From Anaerolineae bacterium (lineage in GTDB: Bacteria; Chloroflexota; Anaerolineae; JAFGEY01): a stretch of 19,999 nt of DNA. The position numbers and the translations under genes were made by a program. The stretch is taken from NCBI GenBank assembly GCA_016929775.1, contig JAFGIE010000085.1, forward strand, positions 1-19,999, given 5' to 3'. The notes under the pieces were generated by a model. That model was given only the letters and a program-made list of their open reading frames with translations, ran no database searches and was not told where the DNA came from. Below are positions 13,344-19,999 of this stretch, one piece after another (the stretch's first letter is position 1; each line of letters starts with the position of its first letter).

Positions 13344-15140
13344 CTACCCACCTGCCGTCGCCATGAGCTGCCCTCTCCGGCGCTGCATCTCGCGCCAGCG
13401 CGGCTCTGCGTCGAGCTGCACCTCGTTCAGGTAGCGGTAGAGCCCGTCGCGCGCCATCAACTCGTCGTGCGTGCCCATCTCGGCGACACGGCTTCCCTCG
13501 AGGACCACGATCTGATCCGCATTGCGGATCGTGGACAACCGGTGGGCGATGATCAGCGTGGTGCGCCCCACCATCAGGCGCTCCAGGGCTTGCTGGATCA
13601 GCATCTCGGTCTCGGTGTCGACCGACGAGGTAGCCTCGTCCAGGATCAGGATCGGCGCGTCCTTGAGCACGGCGCGCGCGATCGCTAGGCGCTGCTTCTG
13701 CCCGCCGGAGAGCTTGACCCCGCGCTCGCCGATCACCGTATCGTAACCGTTGGGCAGCTTGACGATGAACTCGTGCGCGTTGGCGACCTTGGCTGCCTCG
13801 ATCACGTCCTCTTCGGTCGCGCCCGGGCGCCCGAACATGATGTTCTCACGCGCGGTTCCGTGGAACAGGAACACGTCCTGCAGCACGATACTGATCTGCG
13901 AACGCAGGCTCTTGAGCGTGAGGTCGCGGATGTCGTGCCCGTCGAGCGTGATCGCGCCCCCGACCACGTCGTAGAAGCGCGGGATCAGGCTCGCCAACGT
14001 CGTCTTGCCCACACCCGTAGGCCCGACCAGGGCTACGGAAGTCCCTGAAGGGATGTACAGGTCGATCTGCTCCAGGACCATCTCGCCCTCGCTATAGCGA
14101 AAGCTGACGTCCTTGAAAGCGATCGTGCCAACCGCCCGACTGGGCAGGGCTACGGCGTCTGGGCGCTCGCCTACGTCGGGCTCTTCCTCGAGCAGTTCAC
14201 TGACCCGCTCTGCGCCAGCCATCGCCTCCTGCACGCCTTCCCAGGCGCCGCTCAGTGCGCGCACCGGCTGGTAAAACAGGTTCAGGTAGAGAAAGAACGC
14301 CACCAGGTCGTCGAGCGGTAGGACCTTGCCCAGGACGAGGCGCCCCCCAAAGTAGATCAGGCCGATCGTGCCCAACGACGACGCAAACTCGACAAAGGGC
14401 TGAAAGGTCGCCATCAGTCGGAGCGCGCTGAGCAGCGAATCGCGATAGTGCGCGATGTGCGCGCCGATGCGGTCCGCCTCTGTGTCCTCGCGCGTGAAAG
14501 CCTTGATCTCGCGAATCCCCGACAGGTTGTCGTTGAGCGTGGCGTTCAGCTCGCCCAGTTCGCGCTGCCGCGCGCGGAAGGCAGGGCGGACCTTGACCGC
14601 AAAGCCGCGCATGGCGATCACGATCAGCGGGATCGGGATCAGGCTGATCAGCATCAACTGCCAGTTGAGGTTCAGCAGGACAATGCTCACCGCGACCAAC
14701 GACAGCACGTTCACCGCCACGTCCGGGATCGCGTGGGCGATCAGGCGCTCAAAGAGGTCTGAGTCGTTGACCATGCGCGACATCAACTGACCGGTCTGTT
14801 TGTCCTCGTAGAAGCGCAGCGAAAGGCGCTGCAGGTGTCGGTAGATGTGCCGCCGGGCGTCTGCGACCACACCCCAACCGGCGACGTGCGCCATATAGCT
14901 GCGCAGGAAGCGCAGCCCTCCCTGCGCCAAGTACGCCGCCAGCGCGAGCAGCGCCAGCTCTGCGATCCGATCCATGTCCTCCAGGCTGGCACCAGGCTCG
15001 GTCACGATCGCGACCATGGTCTTGATGATCCACGGCGCGAGCAGCTCCACGCCGACCAGCGCGAGCATGCTGAGGACCGTGATCGCCAGGGGCCAGGCAT
15101 AGTTCCGTGCGTAGGCAAAGGTCACTCGAAATGACTTCAA
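13344..15140 (-). CDS. ABC exporter half-transporter (MsbA/multidrug type)
   Basis: A 598-residue fused membrane-ATPase half-transporter, expected to work as a dimer in the inner membrane. The membrane domain spans about 1-310 and begins FAYARNYAWPLAITVLSMLALVGVELLAPWII. The ATPase domain has Walker A GPTGVGKTT (373-381), Q-loop Q421, signature LSGGQ (477-481), Walker B ILILDE (497-502) and H533 in the switch loop. TTG 15140 is taken as start because GGAGG ends nine bases before it; the in-frame GTG at 15149 touches the Shine-Dalgarno and is less likely. Upstream in-frame sequence overlaps the neighbouring oxidoreductase in another frame and is not part of the protein. A 6-bp hairpin sits just before the ribosome site. 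Substrate unknown: lipid, drug or glycoconjugate export are all possible, and a link to pectin use is not evident. Confidence 0.9.
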   Translation of the reverse strand: MKSFRVTFAYARNYAWPLAITVLSMLALVGVELLAPWIIKTMVAIVTEPGASLEDMDRIAELALLALAAYLAQGGLRFLRSYMAHVAGWGVVADARRHIYRHLQRLSLRFYEDKQTGQLMSRMVNDSDLFERLIAHAIPDVAVNVLSLVAVSIVLLNLNWQLMLISLIPIPLIVIAMRGFAVKVRPAFRARQRELGELNATLNDNLSGIREIKAFTREDTEADRIGAHIAHYRDSLLSALRLMATFQPFVEFASSLGTIGLIYFGGRLVLGKVLPLDDLVAFFLYLNLFYQPVRALSGAWEGVQEAMAGAERVSELLEEEPDVGERPDAVALPSRAVGTIAFKDVSFRYSEGEMVLEQIDLYIPSGTSVALVGPTGVGKTTLASLIPRFYDVVGGAITLDGHDIRDLTLKSLRSQISIVLQDVFLFHGTARENIMFGRPGATEEDVIEAAKVANAHEFIVKLPNGYDTVIGERGVKLSGGQKQRLAIARAVLKDAPILILDEATSSVDTETEMLIQQALERLMVGRTTLIIAHRLSTIRNADQIVVLEGSRVAEMGTHDELMARDGLYRYLNEVQLDAEPRWREMQRRRGQLMATAGG

Positions 15141-15156
15141 CGCGTTCACCCTCCAC

Positions 15157-15223
15157 GCCGCTCGAAGCGGCGGCTCTGATAGTGCGACACAGTTCGGCCC
15201 AAGGCGGCGCCGCCCTGGGCCGA
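15157..15223 (-). terminator. Two hairpins between the oxidoreductase and ABC exporter genes
   Basis: TCGGCCCA (15194-15201) pairs with 15216-15223, enclosing the palindrome GGCGGC/GCCGCC (15203-15214): a stem of about 14 bp with one mismatch, 24 bases past the oxidoreductase stop. A second hairpin, GCCGCT-CGA-AGCGGC (15157-15171), lies two bases upstream of the exporter Shine-Dalgarno and could limit its translation. No U-tract follows the first, so full termination is doubtful. Confidence 0.5.
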
Positions 15224-15247
15224 TCGATCCGTATGGGACAGGACGTG

Positions 15248-16354
15248 CTAGGGCGCGACTTGACCGTCGCGCAGGCCCAGCGGCATCGGCTCCGGGCGCT
15301 GGCACTGGCTCTCCAAGGTCACGTGGCGCCCCTCTCGCGACGAGTCGTGAATTGCGTGCATGATGTCCAGCACGTGGTACGTCAGCGCGCCGTTTGCGCG
15401 GTGGGCGCGTCCAGAGCGCAAGGCGGCAGCCATGTCGGCTACCCCAAGCCCGCGGCTGTTCTCCGCGTAACCGTGCGTCAGCGGGATCTCGACCCAATCC
15501 CTCGCCCCAGCCTGCAGCAGCAGCACGGGCCCGCCGAACGTGTTCGGGTCCGGCACACTCAACGTGCCACGCTCGCCATAGATCTCGATCCGCGGCAGCT
15601 GCCCACCCCAGACGTCGAAACTCGTGACGATCGAGCCGATCGCCCCGTTGGCGAACTCGAGCAGGCCCGCCACGTGCGTGGGCACGTCGACATGGATCAC
15701 CGTGCCGAACTTGGGCTCGCTCGTGATGGTCCGTTCTGGGAACGTGATCCGCGTCATGCCGGTCACTCGCCGTACGGCGCCGACCAGGCTGATGAGCGCC
15801 GTCAGGTAGTAGGGCCCCATATCGAACATGGGACCGCCGCCCAGCTTGTAGTAGAACTCGGGGTCCGGGTGCCAACTCTCGTGCCCGTGACCCATCATGA
15901 ACGCCGTCGCCGCGACGGGCTCGCCGATCCAGCCGTCATCGATCAGCTTGCGGCAAGTCTGGATGCCGCCGCCGAGGAACGTGTCGGGTGCGCCGCCGAC
16001 ACGTAGCCCACGCTCTTCCGCCAGGCGGAGCATCTCCGCGCCGTCGGCGCGCGAGATCGCGAGCGGCTTCTCGTTGTATACGCTCTTGCCGGCGCGCAGG
16101 GCAGCCAGTCCGACCTCTGCGTGCGCGTTGGGCGTCGTAAGGTTGATCACGATCTCGATCTCGGGGTCCGCCAGGAGCTCCGCTACGCTGCACGCCCGCG
16201 GTACCCCGTACTCGTCCGCTCGCGCTTGGGCGCGCTCCGGGACCATGTCGGCGCAGGCGACGATCTCGATCGCCTCGAGTCGCTTCCCGTTCTTGAGATA
16301 GATCGGGCTGATGTTCCCGCATCCAATGATGCCCACCTTTACGGGCACACCCAT
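15248..16354 (-). CDS. Gfo/Idh/MocA family NAD(P)-dependent sugar oxidoreductase
   Basis: A 368-residue cytoplasmic oxidoreductase that would oxidise or reduce a sugar, uronate or cyclitol. The N-terminal Rossmann motif is [10 protein letters not shown] (7-16); [29 protein letters not shown] contains the family EKP motif (95-97). The C-terminal domain has [26 protein letters not shown], the substrate-side signature of this subgroup. ATG 16354 is chosen because GGGGAGG ends five bases before it; an in-frame GTG two codons upstream overlaps that ribosome site. It has its own promoter just downstream of the hydrolase gene. The exporter and TIM-barrel genes follow on the same strand. Family firm; substrate not determinable from sequence, though inositol or uronate dehydrogenase-like roles would suit the context. 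Confidence 0.88.
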   Translation of the reverse strand: MGVPVKVGIIGCGNISPIYLKNGKRLEAIEIVACADMVPERAQARADEYGVPRACSVAELLADPEIEIVINLTTPNAHAEVGLAALRAGKSVYNEKPLAISRADGAEMLRLAEERGLRVGGAPDTFLGGGIQTCRKLIDDGWIGEPVAATAFMMGHGHESWHPDPEFYYKLGGGPMFDMGPYYLTALISLVGAVRRVTGMTRITFPERTITSEPKFGTVIHVDVPTHVAGLLEFANGAIGSIVTSFDVWGGQLPRIEIYGERGTLSVPDPNTFGGPVLLLQAGARDWVEIPLTHGYAENSRGLGVADMAAALRSGRAHRANGALTYHVLDIMHAIHDSSREGRHVTLESQCQRPEPMPLGLRDGQVAP

Positions 16355-16442
16355 GTCCACCTCCCCTTTCCGTCTATGACGTGCCTCGTGCGCCAGGCAT
16401 TGTCCCGGTCAGGCGACCCAGCGCACGGTCAGTGATGCGGAC

Positions 16443-16471
16443 AGTATAGCCCACCGGCGGCGCAGAGGCAA
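16443..16471 (-). promoter_or_regulatory. Sigma70-type promoter for the Gfo/Idh oxidoreductase
   Basis: On the minus strand TTGCCT (16471-16466), a 17-base spacer and TATACT (16448-16443) predict a start near 16436 and a leader of about 82 nt. Two direct copies of CGGTCAG (plus strand 16406-16412 and 16426-16432) lie 20 bases apart just downstream of the -10 and could be an operator. A small inverted repeat GGACAG/CTGTCC (16483-16488, 16494-16499) lies between the upstream gene's stop and the -35. Confidence 0.75.
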
Positions 16472-16509
16472 GTCCCGACCGGGGACAGGCCCGCTGTCCT
16501 GCCTGGGCG

Positions 16510-18441
16510 CTAGGCCTCTTCGGGCAGCATCTCGGCGTTCCACGGCTCCAGCACCTGAACCCGGTCGCCGAGCGCGCCCACGATGTCGGGCAGGTCACAC
16601 ACCTGCAGGATGCCCCGGCAAAAACTCGCCGCGGGCCACGTTACGTACGGGGTCTGGGTCCACGCGTGAAACGAGCGGGGACCGTTCTTGAGCGTCACCG
16701 AAGCCACGGCTGGATAAAGCAGCGCCGCCATCGCCGCGTGGATCGCGCCCTGCCCACGCCCGTACAGCGCCACCTCTTCCGCCCCCTCGTGAACGAGCAA
16801 GTCGAGGACGCGCAATACGTCGTAGACACGACGCCCGACGTAGCTCTGCCCCAGCATGCCGGCGTACGCGTGGAACATATAGTCCATGCCGTACGGCTGG
16901 AAGAACTCGGCGTTCTGCTCCTGGGGCAGCGATTCGCCCAGGCCCCGCACGTCCAGGGCGAACGTGGGCCCGCGTTCCTGCAGCGACAGCGCCAACGGAT
17001 CCGCCGCCAAGTCCATCTCGGCGGACACGTGCGGCAAGTACAGGACAGCCCGCCGCTCCACTTCCAGCGTGAACGGGTGCTCTGGGTCCGCCGGCTTCAT
17101 CCAGAGGAAGGCGCGCACAGACCCCTCGGTCTCTACGGCGAAGCGTGCGTACACCGCGCCCTCGCGACGCTGCGGGCGCAGCACGCGATAAGGGGGCGTG
17201 CATCGCTCGGCAGGCAGGCAGAGCAGGTCACTCAGCGCTGCGCGCAAGCGATCGGGCTCAAGCGGCGGACGCCTGGCGGCGGCATCTTGCGCGAGGCCCG
17301 CGATCAGGGTGTACGCCGGCGTCGCGCCGGCGTCGACCACCTGCCCGTTCGGCGCAGCATAGAGATCGGCCTCTGCCAAGAGCTCGACATTGCCGCTCTC
17401 AGGCGCCTCCAGCCCGGCGTGATGGCAGAAGAACGAGACCATCGCTTCCTGGTTGTGCCGTGAGTAGCCGTGCCCCTGTGGCCCGACGAACAGCCCCACG
17501 CGATCGCTGGGCGCCCCCATCGCACTGTAGAACCGCAGCACGTCCCCGTGCGCCTCGCGCAGCCCGCGTGGATCGAAATAGTCGTACTTTTGGCCCATCA
17601 GCAGAACCGGCTTGGGCGCGCCAGCGATGATCCAGTCAGCCATGTCCAGCCCATCTCCCAGCACGCCGGGCGGGCATTGCTCCGCATCAGCGGGAAGTTC
17701 GTTCTCGAGGTTGCGCAGGAACGTGACCACGAAACAGCTCGGCGCCGCCATCGTGAACCGCTGGTCCACGCCCCAGAGCCAGGTGGTCATGGTTCCGCCC
17801 CCCGAGTTGCCCGTCAGGCCCACGCGCGTGGCGTCGACCTCAGGTCGGCTGAGCAGGTAATCCAACGCACGCACCCCATCCCACACACGCCACATGGCAA
17901 AGTTCTCGCCAAGCAGCTCGAGCTGCTTGCCCATCATGTTGTGTGCCCGCGTCCCCCAGCCCACCTGCTCGCGGAAACCGGAGCGGTAGTACTGGTCCCG
18001 CTCGCCCTGGCTCAGGGGGTCGTAGGTCAAGACCACAAACCCCGCGCGCGCCAGCCGCCGGCTGAACTCCTGGTACAGATCGGCAGCCTTGCCCGCCTCC
18101 GCGTGCCCGCACGTTCCCAGCACGCAGGGGGCAGGATGCTCGCGCACGCGTGGCAGATAGAGGTTCCCGGTCACCAGGCAGCCTGGGCGGCTCTCGAACA
18201 GCACCTTCTCGATCTGACACTCTGGCAGCTCGTGGACGCCCGTCACGCGGGGGTTGAGCGGCGTCTTTTCCGGGCGCGGCGCGAAGGCGCGATCGATCGC
18301 CTCGCGCACCCTGCGCTGGTAGGCCTGGGCATCACGAAGCGTCGTCACGGCGCGCAGCCGCGCCGCCCGCGCAGCGTGTAGCGTGCGCACCTCGGCGACA
18401 TAGTGATCGAGTACCATGTGTGCGTATCCGTTCAGCGGCAT
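16510..18441 (-). CDS. Two-domain alpha/beta hydrolase, acetyl-xylan-esterase/prolyl-oligopeptidase-like
   Basis: A 643-residue protein with two alpha/beta-hydrolase domains. The first (about 70-345) has nucleophile motif GLTGNSGGGT with S213, acid candidates D287/D290 in GQKYDYFD and H324 in GPQGHGYS, as in acetyl-xylan-esterase-like enzymes of glycan loci. The second (about 440-640) keeps the fold pattern VALYGRGQGAIHAAMAAL but has Gly where the catalytic Ser of GxSxG should be, so it is probably inactive. There is no signal peptide. ATG 18441 is preferred because GGAG precedes it by six bases and the longer frame would overlap the aminotransferase gene. Removal of acetyl or methyl esters from imported pectin fragments is a plausible role; a peptidase role cannot be excluded. 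It follows the aminotransferase gene by 53 nt. Confidence 0.82.
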   Translation of the reverse strand: MPLNGYAHMVLDHYVAEVRTLHAARAARLRAVTTLRDAQAYQRRVREAIDRAFAPRPEKTPLNPRVTGVHELPECQIEKVLFESRPGCLVTGNLYLPRVREHPAPCVLGTCGHAEAGKAADLYQEFSRRLARAGFVVLTYDPLSQGERDQYYRSGFREQVGWGTRAHNMMGKQLELLGENFAMWRVWDGVRALDYLLSRPEVDATRVGLTGNSGGGTMTTWLWGVDQRFTMAAPSCFVVTFLRNLENELPADAEQCPPGVLGDGLDMADWIIAGAPKPVLLMGQKYDYFDPRGLREAHGDVLRFYSAMGAPSDRVGLFVGPQGHGYSRHNQEAMVSFFCHHAGLEAPESGNVELLAEADLYAAPNGQVVDAGATPAYTLIAGLAQDAAARRPPLEPDRLRAALSDLLCLPAERCTPPYRVLRPQRREGAVYARFAVETEGSVRAFLWMKPADPEHPFTLEVERRAVLYLPHVSAEMDLAADPLALSLQERGPTFALDVRGLGESLPQEQNAEFFQPYGMDYMFHAYAGMLGQSYVGRRVYDVLRVLDLLVHEGAEEVALYGRGQGAIHAAMAALLYPAVASVTLKNGPRSFHAWTQTPYVTWPAASFCRGILQVCDLPDIVGALGDRVQVLEPWNAEMLPEEA

Positions 18442-18458
18442 TCTACACTCCATCATCC

Positions 18459-18488
18459 GGCGCATCCGCGCCACGAGTCGCGACGACT
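18459..18488 (-). other. Two small hairpins in the aminotransferase-hydrolase gap
   Basis: GGCGC-ATCC-GCGCC (18459-18472) and AGTCG-CGA-CGACT (18476-18488) are exact 5-bp stems in the 53-nt gap. They may be a weak terminator or processing site between the two minus-strand genes; no promoter was seen here, so the hydrolase probably depends on read-through. Confidence 0.4.
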
Positions 18489-18494
18489 GTTCCC

Positions 18495-19685
18495 TTACTC
18501 TAGCTTGCCCACGAACCACTCAAAGCGATCCATCGCCTCTACGATCTGCTCCATGCTCGCTGCATAGGAAAGCCGGACGTGCTGGTCATTGCCGAACGCC
18601 ACGCCGGGCACGAGCGCGAGCTTGGCGTGCTCGAGGAGGGCGCTGCAGAACGCCATCGAGCCCTCGATCGCCACGCCATCGAACGTGCGACCGTAGGTAG
18701 CGGACACCTCTGGAAAGGTATAGAACGCACCCGCCGGCTCAGGACACCACACGTCCCGGATCGCCTGCAGGCGAGACAGCATGTAGCGCCGTCTCTCGTC
18801 GAAAGCCAAGCGCATATCCTCGACGCTGCCCTGGTCGCCCAGGATTGCCGCAAGCGCAGCCTTCTGTGCGATCGAGTTGGCGCCGCTGGTCGAGTGGCTC
18901 TGCAGCCGCCCAGCAGCGGCGATGACGTCCCTCGGCCCCGCGGCAAAGCCGATGCGCCACCCCGTCATCGCATAGGCCTTGGAGACAGCGCCAGAGATGA
19001 TGGTCAGATCATAGATCTCTGGCCCAAGGGAGGCGATGCTGGTAAAGGTCGTGTCGTAGACCAGTACGTCGTACACCTCATCGGACAGAACCGGCACGCC
19101 ATGTTCGACCAGCACCTCGGCAAGCGCAGCTAGCTCGTCGCGCGAGTACACGGTTCCTGTCGGGTTGGATGGCGAGTTCAGGATCAGCAAGCGTGTTCGG
19201 TCGGTGATAGCCGCCCGCAGGTCCTCGGCGCGCAGCACGAACCGATCGGCGGAAGCGGTCTCGACGATCACGGGCGTCGCGCCGACCGCCCTAACCTGCT
19301 CCGTATAGCTGACCCAGTACGGCGCGGGCACGATCACCTCGTCGCCGGGACCCGCCAGGGCATAGATCGCGTTGTATACCCCCTGCTTGCCCCCGGCGGT
19401 GACGATCAACTGCTCTGGGCTGTATCTCACGCCGCGTTCGCGACCGATCTTGTCGGCCCATGCGGCGCGCAGCTCCGGGGTCCCAGCCGCCGGGGTATAG
19501 TGCGTGAATCCCTGATCGAGCGCTACCTTGGCCGCATCCACGATCGGCTGTGGGGTGGCGAAATCGGGCTCGCCTGCCGCCAGCGCGATCACGTCTTGCC
19601 CTGCGCGCTGCATTGCGGCGGCGCGCGTCGAGATCGCCATCGTGGCGGAAGCGGCGATGCGTTGCACAGGCTCGCTGAGTCTCAT
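18495..19685 (-). CDS. PLP-dependent class I aminotransferase (aspartate aminotransferase-like)
   Basis: A 396-residue cytoplasmic fold-type I aminotransferase, probably aspartate or aromatic/prephenate type (subgroup I-gamma). Key residues are N174 in NSPSNPTG, D202 and Y205 in LSDEVYD, and the Schiff-base K236 in ISGAVSKAYAMTGWRIGF. GEPDFATP (38-45) and YTPAAGTPELR (63-73) are typical, as is the closing VRLSYA with the substrate-carboxylate Arg. ATG 19685 gives the standard N-terminus MRLSEPVQRIAASATMAI; AGAGGA lies about nine bases before it. The frame stays open up to 19898, but that stretch crosses the promoter and is unlike the family. It has a consensus promoter and a long leader. It looks like ordinary amino-acid metabolism rather than part of the pectin pathway. 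Confidence 0.9.
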   Translation of the reverse strand: MRLSEPVQRIAASATMAISTRAAAMQRAGQDVIALAAGEPDFATPQPIVDAAKVALDQGFTHYTPAAGTPELRAAWADKIGRERGVRYSPEQLIVTAGGKQGVYNAIYALAGPGDEVIVPAPYWVSYTEQVRAVGATPVIVETASADRFVLRAEDLRAAITDRTRLLILNSPSNPTGTVYSRDELAALAEVLVEHGVPVLSDEVYDVLVYDTTFTSIASLGPEIYDLTIISGAVSKAYAMTGWRIGFAAGPRDVIAAAGRLQSHSTSGANSIAQKAALAAILGDQGSVEDMRLAFDERRRYMLSRLQAIRDVWCPEPAGAFYTFPEVSATYGRTFDGVAIEGSMAFCSALLEHAKLALVPGVAFGNDQHVRLSYAASMEQIVEAMDRFEWFVGKLE

Positions 19686-19862
19686 CCCTATCATTCCTCT
19701 CGAGATCGTCGACGCATCGTCGGCACTGACAGCGTACGGCAAGAGTCCCACCCTTGGTCCTCCCACAGCGTGGCACACACGCGCAGGCATCAGCACTTCT
19801 CTGCCTCGCCTGGGCCGGGTTGTCCGTGCCAGCGGGCAAGCACCCTCTTGTGCCTCGCGTTG
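19686..19862 (-). other. Approximately 178-nt 5' leader of the aminotransferase gene
   Basis: Between the predicted transcription start (near 19863) and the ATG lies a long leader. It can form several short hairpins, for example CGACG-ATG-CGTCG a few bases before the ribosome site and GCGTG/CACGC further upstream. I see no recognisable riboswitch or leader peptide with repeated codons. It may be a regulatory leader or simply an untranslated stretch. Confidence 0.4.
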
Positions 19863-19869
19863 AGGTGCG

Positions 19870-19898
19870 ACAGTACCACAGTTTGGGATCGATGTCAA
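19870..19898 (-). promoter_or_regulatory. Sigma70-type promoter for the aminotransferase
   Basis: On the minus strand a perfect TTGACA (19898-19893), a 17-base spacer and TACTGT (19875-19870) predict transcription from near 19863 into the aminotransferase leader. Confidence 0.82.
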
Positions 19899-19999
19899 GT
19901 TCCTCTGATGCGCGGGCGTCCTTCAGTTCTGGGGCGAGCTGTAGACGCGGTCCCAAGTCGAATCGAAGCGCCCACTGAGAATAGTAGAGCGCAGGGAGA
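19899..19999. other. Window end, no supportable gene
   Basis: The 101 bases beyond the aminotransferase promoter show no start with a ribosome site and no motif I can name. On the minus strand one frame ends in a stop at 19923 and another stays open into the leader, so the end of a further gene may lie here, but nothing identifies it. Confidence 0.3.

Noticed and set aside
15141..15875. In-frame N-terminal extension of the ABC exporter reaching to 15875
   Set aside because: It is antiparallel to nothing real and overlaps the Gfo/Idh gene in another frame; its residue composition is Arg/Ala/Gly-rich, and the exporter family starts at about residue 1 from TTG 15140, which has a ribosome site.
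19720..19770. T-box-like string AGGGTGGGAC in the aminotransferase leader (minus strand)
   Set aside because: The required ACCGCG continuation is absent, and no Stem I or terminator/antiterminator pair could be drawn.
19899..19999. Possible C-terminus of another minus-strand gene ending at 19923
   Set aside because: Only about 24 codons are visible and they match no motif I can name.

Overview
The window is GC-rich bacterial DNA packed with genes on both strands. It reads as part of a plant cell-wall (pectin / rhamnogalacturonan) utilisation locus. I infer a member of the Chloroflexota (Anaerolineae/Caldilineae-like), at moderate confidence. The clues are a Tat-dependent lipoprotein binding protein with a long Val/Glu/Lys-rich linker after the lipid cysteine, a uroporphyrinogen-decarboxylase-like gene inside a sugar locus, a SHOCT-like membrane protein, frequent GTG/TTG starts behind strong Shine-Dalgarno sequences, and clear sigma70-type promoters. 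No rRNA, tRNA, CRISPR array, insertion sequence or phage gene was seen.

Layout. Positions 1-3156 (+) hold the 3' part of an oligogalacturonate lyase and a large PcRGLX/YetA-like (PL26-type) protein, closed by a perfect 16-bp inverted repeat. Positions 3243-4702 hold two genes unrelated to pectin: a soluble protein of unknown function (-) and a two-helix membrane protein with a SHOCT-like N-terminus (+). They diverge from two consensus promoters whose -35 hexamers occupy nearly the same bases. Positions 4716-6409 (+) are a promoter-iolB-kduD unit. Positions 6574-10964 (+) encode a peptide/oligosaccharide-type ABC importer (binding protein plus two permeases) with no ATPase gene beside it. A 21-bp terminator-like hairpin then abuts the Shine-Dalgarno of a UroD-like gene (11080-12285). 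A second perfect hairpin fills the whole gap to the convergent minus-strand genes.

Minus strand, read from right to left: a class I aminotransferase behind a consensus promoter and a ~178-nt leader; a two-domain alpha/beta hydrolase; a Gfo/Idh/MocA oxidoreductase with its own promoter; an ABC exporter half-transporter; and a xylose-isomerase-like TIM-barrel protein.

How it fits together (inference). Oligouronides enter through the ABC importer. The YetA-like protein and Ogl, with no signal peptide visible in the former, shorten them in the cytoplasm. The IolB-type isomerase, standing where KduI is usual, and KduD convert the resulting 5-keto-4-deoxyuronate to 2-keto-3-deoxygluconate. The esterase-like hydrolase, oxidoreductase, TIM-barrel and UroD-like proteins may process substituents or side-chain sugars. 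KdgK/KdgA, the importer ATPase and a regulator are not in the window. Apart from this gene combination and several regulatory arrangements, I see no clearly undescribed system.
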